From Tachypleus tridentatus (lineage: Eukaryota; Arthropoda; Merostomata; Xiphosura; Limulidae), in contig NC_134830.1 in assembly GCF_004210375.1 (NCBI RefSeq), forward strand, positions 4,898,001 to 4,962,000: a DNA stretch of 64,000 bases, written 5' to 3'. Under the pieces are notes generated by a model. That model had not been told where the DNA came from. It did no database searches and saw nothing but the letters and a program-made list of their open reading frames with translations. The position numbers and the translations under genes are program-made. How positions within the stretch are numbered: position 1 is the stretch's first letter; the number at the start of each line of letters is the position of its first letter. Of the stretch, positions 23,023 to 35,629 are shown piece by piece.

Positions 23023-26000
23023 TTTTTTAACAAACGATTTTATCTCTTTTTATACTAATAATGACAGGAACTATTAACACCTAATATTTTATTAAGTTAA
23101 TAAGAATATATTTTCAAAGCGTGTATCAGCAGTAGGTAGTATTTATTACAGAACCTAAGGGTAGAAAAAATGATCTGTATACTTCTGAAGCACTCTGAAC
23201 TAACCAAATAGTTCAACTGTAGCTCACAATAGTTTCAACTTATGGCCTTGTTGCATAATACTAAGCAAATGTTTCACTTTCTTTCTCACGAGCTGAACTG
23301 CCACTTTACAATCAACACATTCTTCTACCAAGTTAAACAATGTGTTGTGAAATGCTAACGAAAGACGAAAGTTTGAACATACCCGTCAAGATCAACTGAG
23401 ATTGTCTGCATATCGAGTTATAATTAACAGGATTATCACACAGTGATTCTAACTAGACAGATACGTGAGTTTAAACAGTTGTGAATGCGAGATGTAATCT
23501 GATACCACTTAATTGGAAAAATGTTTATTCAAGACAGACTATAGAGAATCAATAACTGTATACGCAGGTAACTTTTTATGTTGTTTGTCATCAAACTCTT
23601 GCCAGGTGGAAATATGGCGTATGATGCAAAAGTATCTAAACTTAAATAATTGATGTTGATAGGGTTAGATACATTATTGATCTAATACAAGTTACTGAAA
23701 TTGTAAACTTTTATGAAATCAATGTTATTGTTTTTCATTTATTATAAGCCTTCATATCGTTATGTTAATAAAATGTATGGCCTTTGTTGTATAATTGGAC
23801 TCGGTATCATTTTTCCTTGTTTTACTTATAATTTCTTCGAGTTCGTTGAGTTGTGTACCCGTTCTCGATTTACGCTCCAGATAATTACAATGGAACTTTC
23901 ATTTCAACCGATATTTCGGAACTTTATTAACATCAAAATATCCGAGTCCCTCTGGTAAATATTACAAATTCTGAAAAACAACCCAAGGTTATAAGTAGTA
24001 GTAGTGCTAGTAGTCAAACGTATATTTTTATGATTTAGTAAAACTTATTTCACGATAATTAGAACGATAATAAAAAGTATAGTTTATTTCTTTTTTTCTT
24101 TCAAAGTGATAATATAGAAGATCCGAATTACATAGAAGTTACTATAACTGGTTAATTTCCAACTAATGAAAAATAAAATTGTGTTATCCGAAAAATCCGT
24201 TCTTGTAGTAAACTGTAATTATGTGGTTAGCAAATCAATGTACTCGGTAGAAAATGTACTCAGTATACTCGGAATTAGAGGTCATGGGATTTTAAGAATG
24301 GATTTCCCAGCCAAATGTTATGTAGGCCTAATGACGTGGTAACGTTTTGTTTCTAGGAAGGACAAAACTGCCAGTCTTGTATTAATGTTTTATACATTTA
24401 GCCTTAGGCGACAACGCAACAAAGACTATCTTCGCTGAGCTATAAATTATCTTGTTTTAAGATGTTAAATAATATTATTGGTAACATAAATGTTGATGGG
24501 AGAAACAAAACTCTGATTTTGGCAGCGTTATTAATAAGGTAATGTATGTGCGAATATTCACTGTGTTTTCAACTTCTAAAAGTTTATTGTTATTATATAC
24601 CGTATGTTTAGGGTGTTTTTTATAGACGTGGATAAACTTGTATAGCCTCAGTAAGCAAAGAACGGAATATCTATTGGCGTTAATAATTGTTTTTTATAAA
24701 TATGAATTAATTAATCAGAAAAGCTCCAAAAGTATGCTATTATCTTTCATGAAAGTTATGGAAACGTATATAGGATCTAGAGGTGGTTTAATTCATTATG
24801 TTTTAATTTGTTATCTGTATACAGGTTACCCATAAAATCTGGTAGACTTCATAAGCACTGAAAAAGAACATATTGTAATTTAGGAGATTTCATTATTAAT
24901 ATTTGCCTTACAATTCCTAATAAAATTGTGTAGCTACTTTTGTTTTCTCCATATCCCAGTTTTGAATCTGAATATTTTTTAAGAATACATATTTTTGTTT
25001 TTAGCAATGTATGATTATAAAATATACAAAAAATACTTGTATAAGGTTATTATTCACAGAATAATCTGCACTTGTTTCTTAAAAGGTACTGAACTTACAG
25101 TTAATAAATATAACATTTTAACACATTGGCTTCCAAGTTTATTTTGTCGATACTTTCCAGGATACCACTAGTAAGTTTACAATTACTTTTTGTAGGAAGA
25201 GTGTATCTGTAGCTGTTGTATCCCAGCCAATAAGTGGCTCTTTTTATAGGGGTAGAAAGGGCTATATGATCTCCTCAGCTCGATACAAACAATACACTTG
25301 TAGTGTAGACATAAGCTCCAAGGTTCTTCCTTTACTGAGATATGGAAAAGAAACACATCTGCTACTGCTGTTACATCCTCTCTAAATAAAACTGTCAGTT
25401 ATACTCTTGCATTTCTTATTGGAATATTAATAACCAATAGGAAGAGAAGATTTTTCTTACCAAATTCCTTAAAGTGTATTTCTTTTTAGGTGTCAGGTTT
25501 GGAAATATCTGGCTACAGTTTCATTGTCCTGTTCGGTTCAACTAGCGAAAAGAATTTTTAAACCCATTAATAACTTAGTTAGAATATCATAAAATTATTA
25601 TAATTTATTTTAATGATAATATTTTGTGTTTGAAATTGTATAATTGAAATAATAAATAAATAAGCATGTTTGGAAGTGCCAAAATCATTACAAAAAAACG
25701 ATGTTCACAGCACTTTATCTTCCAGTGACAAAAAGATGAGTCCAGACCTAATTAAGCACTAAATTTATTATTTTTATGCTTGTTTATATTTTTGTGAGAT
25801 TAATTAAGATATAAAAGAGTTAAAATTTATCGGATTAAGAAAGAAAACTTAAATGAAAAGAAATTACTTATCATATGACGCACACACATACATGAGGAAA
25901 TATTGAAATACAACTGTGGTATGTTTATTACTTTTTGTTTATATTCTCCTACTGTGATAAGTGGCTTCAGTATACTATGAAGGGATCTATGTAGCTACAA

Positions 26001-26130
26001 AGCAACAAATGAATCCAGAGGTTATGTAAATGAAGCTGTGATATAAGAGAAAAAATTGTATTTTTAACAAAATCACCGGGCTTTATAAAAGAGATAAAGT
26101 TTCATTTCTCAAAAAATATAATGTCAATTA
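23023..26130. other. Unassigned 3 kb, possibly upstream part of the RNase T2 gene
   Basis: AT-rich and mostly unique. The missing first exon of the RNase T2 gene (start codon plus signal peptide) should lie upstream of 26956. I could not single it out. The 81-residue frame at 23713 starts MKSMLLFFIYYK, which is hydrophobic, but its donor site and continuation are not convincing. Confidence 0.3.
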
Positions 26131-26230
26131 AATTTTCTAAAGAAAAGGTAGAGCACAGTCATAATATCTATTAAATATTTCTAAAGAAAAGGTAGAGCAC
26201 AGTCATAATATCTATTAAATATTTCTAAAG
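26131..26230. repeat. Tandem duplication, 2 x 44 bp
   Basis: TTTCTAAAGAAAAGGTAGAG through ATAATATCTATTAAATA occurs twice in succession. Confidence 0.85.
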
Positions 26231-26357
26231 ATTTCACTTTTAAAATATTTACCACTGTATGTTATTTAAGGCTAAACTCACAACCACACAGTCTAGATAT
26301 ATCTATATCATAGTACATTTTAGACACCTTTATACCCCAACAGACGTCTAGAACATT

Positions 26358-26382
26358 ACACACACACACACACACACACTAC
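26358..26382. repeat. CA microsatellite
   Basis: About twelve uninterrupted CA dinucleotides. Confidence 0.9.
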
Positions 26383-26739
26383 TAGATATTGTGATACAAT
26401 AACACACAATCAAAACAAGAAAACTGAGAAGCTTCTAATGACATGATACAAGAACACGATGATCACCACTTCATAATTATTTATGTAATATATGAATCAC
26501 AAAACGGTACGTAAACCTATGATAAACTATCTCTTCTAAAACTACTAAATCTAACACTTGCACTATATAAACTTAAACAGGCCTGTATATCTATCAAAAA
26601 TGAAATGATACAGTTTTCTCTTGGATACAGTAATCTGACTAGAAGTAACCATAGTAAATATTATTAAATGTTTTCACAGCCTATTTTTACAGAATGTATA
26701 AGTTAATAATGGTAATTTATCTTATTGGAAAGAGAAAGT

Positions 26740-26965
26740 TTTGTTTTGTTCGTTTCAGTCTTCAGATTAACAGTTATGTTATGTTTTGTTCGTTTCAGTC
26801 TTCAGATTAACAGTTATGTTTTGTTTTGTTCGTTTCAGTCTTCAGATTAGCAGTTATGTTTTGTTTTGTTCGTTTCAGTCTTCAGATTAACAGTTATGTT
26901 TTGTTCGTTTCAGTCTTCAGATTAACAGTTTTGTTTTGTTTGTTTCAGTCTTCAGATTAACAGTT
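26740..26965 (+). repeat. 35-40 bp tandem array (6 copies) carrying an exon acceptor
   Basis: CGTTTCAGTCTTCAGATTAA recurs at 26751, 26791, 26831, 26871, 26906 and (with TG for CG) 26941. Each copy contains the two acceptor-type sites TTTCAG and CTTCAG with a T-rich lead, then ATTAACAGTT. The sixth copy runs straight into RNase T2 coding sequence, so the array has multiplied the intron-exon boundary itself. Confidence 0.93.
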
Positions 26966-27045
26966 CCTTTGGAGAAGTTGATTTTTTATTATTTGTTCAA
27001 AGATGGCCTCCAACAGTTTGTCTTCAAGTGTCAAAAACCATTGCA
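26956..27045 (+). CDS. RNase T2 exon, N-terminal part of mature enzyme
   Basis: Encodes INSSFGEVDFLLFVQRWPP then TVCLQVSKTIA, the family's conserved F-x-Q-x-W-P-x-T-x-C opening. The donor GCA|gtaagt is excellent. The acceptor is ambiguous: CTTCAG ending at 26955 gives phase 0, while TTTCAG ending at 26948 would add two codons in the same frame plus one leading base, changing the phase. Confidence 0.88.
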
Positions 27046-30000
27046 GTAAGTAGGCTAGAGATATTTAGTTTACTCTGTATACTTTATAACTGCTACTGCT
27101 GATAGGAGAAGTACTGGACTTAAAGTACAATATTACCTCAAACTACTTAGGGTCAAGATGTAATCTAGTGAGTATAGGTTATTCATTTTAAGTAAAATAA
27201 AACTTTCAACCTTGGGGGAAAAATTTTTTTGGAAAGGTAAAATTTATATTAGTGTTTAGACTAAGTTGCACTGTATTATTTAATAAACAGAACAAGATAA
27301 TTAATGAAATTCACTAATTGATCATCAACTGGGCTCATTAATCGATTACATTTAAACTATAAATTTATCTTTACATGAAACTTGAACTGGATAATTTAAA
27401 ATAGGCTTAACTCTAATCAGTATAGCTGAACAAACTATTTATATTCATTATGTTTTTTATATTTGAAACTTGTAATAAGAAAAAATATTTTGGTTACTTA
27501 AGATTGTTGAAGTAAACATGGTATTAATCAGAAAAATGTCAATTATTAGATTATTCTTGTCACGTTAATTGATTTAGTTGTAATTTTGAATATTCTGTTG
27601 GTTTATTTGACATCAGTCAGTGGTCATAGATAATCAGTTAATGATATTAAACAGTTATTAATGTTTTTATTGCAACATAGTTTCTGTATGCAGCCTTCAA
27701 ACTTATAATTCATATGGACAAATCTAACTCTGAGAGCTCATTCAAGGAGATGAAATAAATCATTGAAAAACAGATGAACCATGTATGTGGAAGACAGAAT
27801 GTAGGAGATAATGTTTGAATCTTCTAGTTTTCAGTCAATATCTTATGAGTAATTGATACTTGTTGTTCTACTTTACATTTTAATACTGTCTTATTAAAAT
27901 TATGAATAAAAGTCCACAACTGCTATTATTTTTGTTATTTATGATGTTTTAAATAGTGTATTAATATAACTGACCTTTAAAAGTATGACAGGAAACACTG
28001 CCTGTGACTTCTAAAAGTATGACAGGAAAACACTACCTGTAACTTCCAAAAGTACGATGGGAAAACACTACTTGTATCACCCAAATTCAGTATCTTTCTC
28101 ATCTGGTGTCCAGTTTAACCTTTAAGCCTTATTAATGACATTTGATGTAAAACAAGGAGAGAATTTTATTGTTACATGGTACTTCAGGGATATTTCTAGT
28201 TAGATTTTGCTTATTTTCAGTTTAAACTATGAGTAGGTGACTTACCTGTTCATTCTCACATACTGTGAAACGTGACATTAAGTTTGGCACTATGTGTAGT
28301 GGAGAATGAAAATAATAAAAGATTTCTCATTTCTCCAGGTATTAACAAGACATGTTTGTCCTGTTAGTTTAGATTAAGACATATTTCTTTTATAGAGTTA
28401 TTTGTTACCTGTTAACAAATTCAGTCTTGCATACTGCATGCAGTAATTATTCAAGCTGTAAAGATACTGTCAGTGTCTTCATTTGCAATAACCAAACTTT
28501 AAAAACCAATAATCATTAATTATGTTTAATCATAATTAACACCAAAATAACTGTTTCATGATATACAATATTTTGTATCTAATTCTATCATAATATTAAG
28601 TTTCTTTTTGAGTTTCATTATTGAAAACTTGCTTCTGTTTGTTATTTATCAGGAAAGTAATAAACAGTTTTTTTATTATTTCATTCTCTGTAGTGTGAAA
28701 TTCCTGCTGGGGTTAATTATTGGGTAATACACGGCTTATGGTAAGTATGAGTGTGGAAAACCTTTGGATAGTGGCTAAACTTGTGTTTTATTACCAGCAA
28801 AAGTAAAAAAACATGTTTAATTAGATTTTTATAACACATTTCTTGTATTAGTGAATGATTTAAATTTGTAGAGACCCATGAAATTACTACTTTAAATAGT
28901 TATATTAAATCTTCAAAATTCTTATTGGATAATAAATTTAATTATTTAATCGAGTACTGGTTATTAAGCAGGATAAATTTATTACAGATATTTAAATCTG
29001 GATAGTAAATTGTATTTTATAATAATGGTTATTATTAATCTGAATAATTTAGGTTTTACTAGGCTGTTCTAACAGTTCACTTGCAGATCTAGAAGGGGAG
29101 TGTTCCCTTTGGCATGAGGATAATATTTTATAAGTAAAATATATTTATGTGAAAACCAGGAAAGAAATCATAAAGATATAGATTTGTGTATAAGTTGATT
29201 CGTTATTCTGTTTCTGAATTAGAAATGTCACATTGAGACCATTGGTTTGCTATTATTATGTATACATGTTTACCTGCCCTCCTGTGGGTCTGCCCATGTG
29301 AAAAGATAGATTCTATTCTTAAGCTTCAGTGTTCCATTTGTAATAATGTAATATACAATTTTGTAAATTATTATTATATCTGTTTGTGATAAGACTGTTG
29401 TTTTCTGTTATGTCACTCCTACTACATCAAACACTTTGATTCTCTATACTAAAGTACAGTTTATTGTTCACTTACTGTAGTTTTTATCTTGTCTGTATGA
29501 CATTGCTTCACAGTAAGACTGATAAAAAATCGATTATTTTGAATCCAGCAAAAAGAACATTTTGTGCATCAACACAATTTTAGTGCAGTGTAGATCAGAG
29601 CTAAACAATTATTGGAAGTTGCTAAGTGATTGTTCATCACACTAACTGATCAATTACATTCATCTAGTTGGCTGTCAGTATGAGATGGCTGAAAAACCAA
29701 CTTGTGATAGTAAAAATATAGTTTGGATATCTGTGGTGGGGGTGGTAGAGATAGCCTGTTGTTTAGCTTTGCACTAAACAAGTAACAAACTTTACAGCAG
29801 TATTTCAGTTACTTGGATATTTGGAATATTCAAGGATAGTGATAATCAGGTATCACAAATTTTGTTACTTTACTATTTTTGTGAATTGTGACACTAGTTA
29901 TTTAGGCTGAACAAACTTTATGAACAACAGTCATGAGAAATCATAATGACCACATTACTGAACAATTGGGACAATGAAAACACAGTAATAACTTCAGTTA

Positions 30001-33000
30001 GTTGATTGACTTGATTATAGGGCAATCTTGAGTATAAGGTGCCCCAAGTTCCCCAAACCATGGGAAAGATAAAAACCTAGATTTCCATGATGTACTTTTT
30101 TGGGTCTGTGAGAAATCTTTCTTGTAAAACATGCATTAAGGAGTTCTGTCTGTCAACATCTTACATTATTTTCAGTTAAACCAAACTTTCTAGTATCAGT
30201 ACAGTGATTTCCCTTTTCTGCCTTGTACATCACCATAATTTTAAGATATGCATCATAATTCTTCGTTAATGTGACACTTGTTCTCTGTCTTTCATAAGAG
30301 TCACTAATCCTTATACAAAGGTGTATTGTTACATCATAACATGTCATAGTTTGTAGAAATTTCTAGACCTCAATTGAGCACTGTGTATATAGTCAACCAA
30401 GTTAGTAAAAGTCAAAAAGTGAAGCTAGACTGGATGCTAGTTTAGCTGTAACAGGCAATTTCTGTAGAGAGATTATTAAGTTGTATTGTAATAACAGAGA
30501 TAGAGAATAATAAGTCTTGTCATATGGTTTTATAAAGTAATTGAACCTGCCTGTTTGGTCTTTGACAAATAGGAAACAGTTATTTAAAGCTCTGGATAGG
30601 AATGTTGTAACCAAAACTTTAACATTTACAGTTGTGTTTCCTAACTGTTTTTTAGCCTAATGACATTCCCAGTAACAACTGTAACACTTTGGTTAAAGTA
30701 CAATGCTTATTGAAAGTCTCTTTGTATATTTGTTTTCATGTGATATTCTTTTCTTTAATATTCTAATTTGAATTAACACACTTTATTACTAATTTTTATA
30801 AGAAACATTCTTATGAGTAGCAAAGTATGTTTACGGAAGTGTTTTGAAAATTAACATTTTATATATATATACAGAGTAGTGCAAAAGTCATGTCCAATAG
30901 AAAATTTGAACAACAATAAAAACAAAATAATTATTTTTTTGTTTATCAAAAGAAATGCTTGAATCAATATCAAGTTTTTGAAGCTAATTGTGAGGAATTT
31001 AAACAGTTGCTTTAATAAACAAAAAGATAAATAATTTTATTGTTATTCACAAATGTTAAAACTTGAAACAGTTCTGGACAACTGTTCAAAAATAACTTGG
31101 ATCATTTACATCTTCAATAAATATTTTAAAAATAAATTGTGTTCTGTAGATATATTCTCAAGCTTTTTTGAGATAAATAATCCAGTATTCTTACTGAGTG
31201 ACAGAAACATTGGAGTATATTTACTAAATGTCAAGTTTTATGTTGCTGTTGTCAGATGTCCGGTGGTTTGAACTGTATTTCAATGGGTTAGAGATCATGC
31301 TGTGTACATATTGAAATTTTAAGATTGTTTCTACAATAGATAGTGCTGAGATGCAGATGGCTCCATACACTAGAATAACTTACAAAGATCATGGCACAAC
31401 TACTGACTGTGAAACCAAGACGTTACATGTGATGAGGCTTACCATTTTAACATTAGAAGGGTAGATATATGAATAGCATTTTGGTCATTCAAGAGGTATA
31501 ATTAATATTGTGTGCTTTGCAATATTAGAAAATTTCATACTGTATTGTAAATTGTATCTTTTAGTTTATAAAAACTTATGATTGCTTAGTATAGAAAAAA
31601 TTTGATATTTATAATTTTGAATTTTTCCTGCAGGCCTAATTCTCTGACACCACCAAATCCTTCTTATTGTAACAAATCCTCTCCTTTTGATATGAAAATG
31701 ATACAGGTTTGTAAACAGTTTTAAACCTTGTAGTTTTTATTGTTACTTGAGTATGTCCTTTTGATATGAAAATGATACAGGTTTGTAAACAGTTTTAAAC
31801 CTTGTAGTTTTTATTGTTACTTGAGTATGTCCTTTTGATATGAAAATGATACAGGTTTGTAAACAGTTTTAAACCTTGTAGTTTTATTGTTACTTGAGTA
31901 TGTCCTTTTGATATGAAAATGATACAGGTTTGTAAACAGTTTTAAACCTTGTAGTTTTATTGTTACTTGAGTATGTCCTTTTGATATGAAAATGATACAG
32001 GTTTGTAAACAGTTTTAAACCTTGTAGTTTTATTGTTACTTGAGTATGTCCTTTTGATCTAGAAATGATACAGGTTTGTAAACAGTTTTAAACCTTGTAG
32101 TTTTATTGTTACTTGAGTATGTCCTTTTGATCTAGAAATGATACAGGTTTGTAAACAGTTTTAAACCTTGTAGTTTTATTGTTACTTGAGTATGTCCTTT
32201 TGATCTAGAAATGATACAGGTTTGTAAACAGTTTTAAACCTTGTAGTTTTTATTGTTACTTGAGTATGTGACAAGTTTTTTAAATTTTTTAAAGCTCATT
32301 AACTTTTATTTCTGTATTTTTCTAAACTTAGTATTGAGATATAAATTTTCGATGTTTATGTGTAGAGGTGTTTCCCTTGTTGAATTTGAGTATGTAGATA
32401 TGAAATTAAAAAGAAATGGGATGACTTTAGAAAATATCTTAATGATTATCGTACATTATAGATGAAGTTAAGTTTTATTATTATAAAAGGTTTGTGAAGC
32501 TATTTGTAAAATGTGGGAAAGTATAAAATTAAGACAAAAAGTCACATATGTTATAAGATTCTTAATACAGACACAGTTGGACCCCAGCATGGCCAGGTGG
32601 TTAGGGTGCTCAATTTGTAATCCAAAGGTTATGGGTTTGAATCCCCATCACACCAAACATGCTTGCCCTTTCAACCATGGGGGCATTATAATGTGACAGT
32701 CAATCTTACTCTTTGTTGGTAAGAGAGTAGCCCAAAAGTTGGCTGTGATGACTAGTTGTCTTCCTTCTAGTCTTACACACTGCTAAATTAGGAGTGAGTA
32801 GTACAGATAGCATTTCATGACAGTTAAAAACAAAGAAACAAATATAGTTTTTAAGATGCTGTAAGATAATCAAGGAATTTATCTGCAGTAAAAGTTGGTT
32901 GATTTCTATCTTCAATTGATGACTCTGTGATGACAGAAGTATGTTCCCTAGGGGTTTGATCTCAGTACTAGACACAGCACAAACTGATCATTATGTACCT

Positions 33001-35594
33001 TTGTACCTAATAAATAAATAAACCCTCTTTAGAGATAAAGTTGTTGTCCACTTTATTGTTAATTTAACTTGCTTTAAATTCATTGAATTATGCAAATAAA
33101 TGTGTGACGTTGTTTTTTGTGTGTATTCGTTTGAATGCCACAATCCTTGTGCAAGTAAATATGGCACAAAATGTAGCTAATAATTAAATTTTAATAGTAT
33201 ACAAGTTTTAAGTTCTTAATTTTGCAAAAAAAAATTAAACAGGTGCTATATAATATTATCTTTGTCATGACTTGAGATTTATCATAGTACTGCCTTACTG
33301 CTTTATATGGTCATATTACAATTTGGAATGGTCTGAAATTGAGTTAAGCTACAAATTAAATAAATGTTGATATATATCCAGTATCTGAAGCTTGCCAACA
33401 AGAGTATGAACAGTTTATTTCTTTTTTAACACAATATTTTAATATGTGAACAATAATACAATTTATAATGACACATACATCATTATTCTTTAAAACTTTA
33501 ATATTCAAAAGTTTCACAAATGTATACAATATTGGGTCTCCTGTCTAGTTTGGAACTGAATATTTTATCAGGTGTTCACAATAAGTGAATTAATTCTGAG
33601 TTGGTGTAGGTACAGTTCATTTAAGAGGGAGCTAGCTAGCTTCATATTCAAAGAATTCTTTAAGTATCAGTTTTAACGTTTCTGCTTGTACAGATTTACA
33701 ACACTAGCTCAATGTGGCTTTGCAATAATAAAACACACATCAGTTTTGATGTCAACATAAGTTTTTCTTTGTTTAACAATTAGATTATCAGAATGACCAA
33801 AATTTCTTGAATTTTTTTAACTGCTTTAATTTATTATAAGTTATTTCTTTTTCTAACATGTTCATATAATATTATTCTTTCATATAAATATCCAGTTAAA
33901 GATATGCTCTTAGTCTTTTCAAAAGACAAGATATTTTCAACACGTTTGCCTTTTCAGCCTTGGGAATTATAATGTTATGATTAATTCTACTAATTGCTGA
34001 TGAAGAGTAACCCAACAGTTGGTTGCTGGATGGTTGCATTTTCTCTTGTTATCACTTTAAAACTGGAGATTGGAGCAGATAGCTTCAACAACTTTGTTGC
34101 AAAAGCAAATTTATTGCCAGTTGCTTTTGAGCTAAATGGTTAAATTTTACCCAAGTAATTTGTCTTTATTTATTTCAAATAAAACTACTTAAAAGTCTGA
34201 AAATGTATGCAGTTTTTTATCAAAATGTCTTCATACTCGTACAGTAGCAAGTCGAGTTACGTAAAGAAAGGTTTTTAGTTTTCACTGTTAGTATAGCGTA
34301 ATACAACACAAAACATTCCGTGTGTGATATGTAGGAAACGTTAAAGAATTTAAAAGCAAAATTTCTAACCATTGTTCTCATTTTCAAAATGGTTTATAAA
34401 AGAGACAAGATTTTAATAAAAAACTGTTGTTGATGTGATGAAAATTTTCTGATTTTTGTAGAAACTTTGCTAGTCTTCATAAAGACATGAGAAACTTTGC
34501 TAGTCTTCATAAAGACATTGTGATTTTTGTAAATGGGAGAAACTTTGCTAGTCTTCATAAAGACATTGTGTTATGTTTTTTATTAAATTTAGATTTTTAA
34601 AACTAAGATTTATGTGCTAGAGGATTAGTTAACGTTAAATAAACTAGCAAGCCAGTGTACGAAGAGAGAATCTTTTGTATTTTGTGTAAACTTAGAGACA
34701 GTTGAGAGTTTGTGTAACTAACGTTATAAAACACAGTTAATCAGTATTAGCTGTAGATACGCTATAACCTTATAAAACACAGTTAATCAGTATTAGCTGT
34801 AGATACGTTATAACCGTATAAAACACAGTTAATCAGTATTAGCTGTAGATACGTTATAACGTTATAAAACACAGTTAATCAGTATTAGCTGTAGATACGT
34901 TATAACGTTATAAAACACAGTTAATCAGTATTAGCTGTAGATACGTTATAACGTTATAAAACACAGTTAATCAGTATTAGCTGTAGATACGTTATAACCT
35001 TATAAAACACAGTTAATCAGTATTAGCTGTAGATACGTTATAACCTTATAAAACACAGTTAATCAGTATTAGCTGTAGATACGTTATAACCTTATAAAAC
35101 ACAGTTAATCAGTATTAGCTGTAGATACGTTATAACCTTATAAAACACAGTTAATCAGTATTAGCTGTAGATACGTTATAACCTTATAAAACACAGTTAA
35201 TCAGTATTAGCTGTAGATACGTTATAACGTTATAAAACACAGTTAATCAGTATTAGCTGTAGATACGTTATAACCTTATAAAACACAGTTAATCAGTATT
35301 AGCTGTAGATACGTTATAACCTTATAAAACACAGTTAATCAGTATTAGCTGTAGATATGTTATAACGTTATAAAACACAGTTAATCAGTATTAGCTGTAG
35401 ATGCGTTATAACGTTATAAAACACAGTTAATCAGTATTAGCTGCAGATGCGTTATAACGTTATAAAACACAGTTAATCAGTATTAGCTGCAGATGCGTTA
35501 TAACGTTATAAAACACAGTTAATCAGTATTAGCTGTAGATACGTTATAACGTTATAAAACACAGTTAATCAGTATTAGCTGTAGATTGTTTCTC

Positions 35595-35629
<35 letters not shown>

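Noticed and set aside
23713-23958. MKSMLLFFIYYK frame as the missing RNase T2 signal-peptide exon
   Set aside because: The start is hydrophobic, but no clear donor in a compatible phase follows the hydrophobic part, so I did not call it.
30885-31000. Tc1/mariner-type element starting TACAGAGTAGTGCAAAAGTC
   Set aside because: Only one possible end is visible; no inverted partner or target duplication was found.
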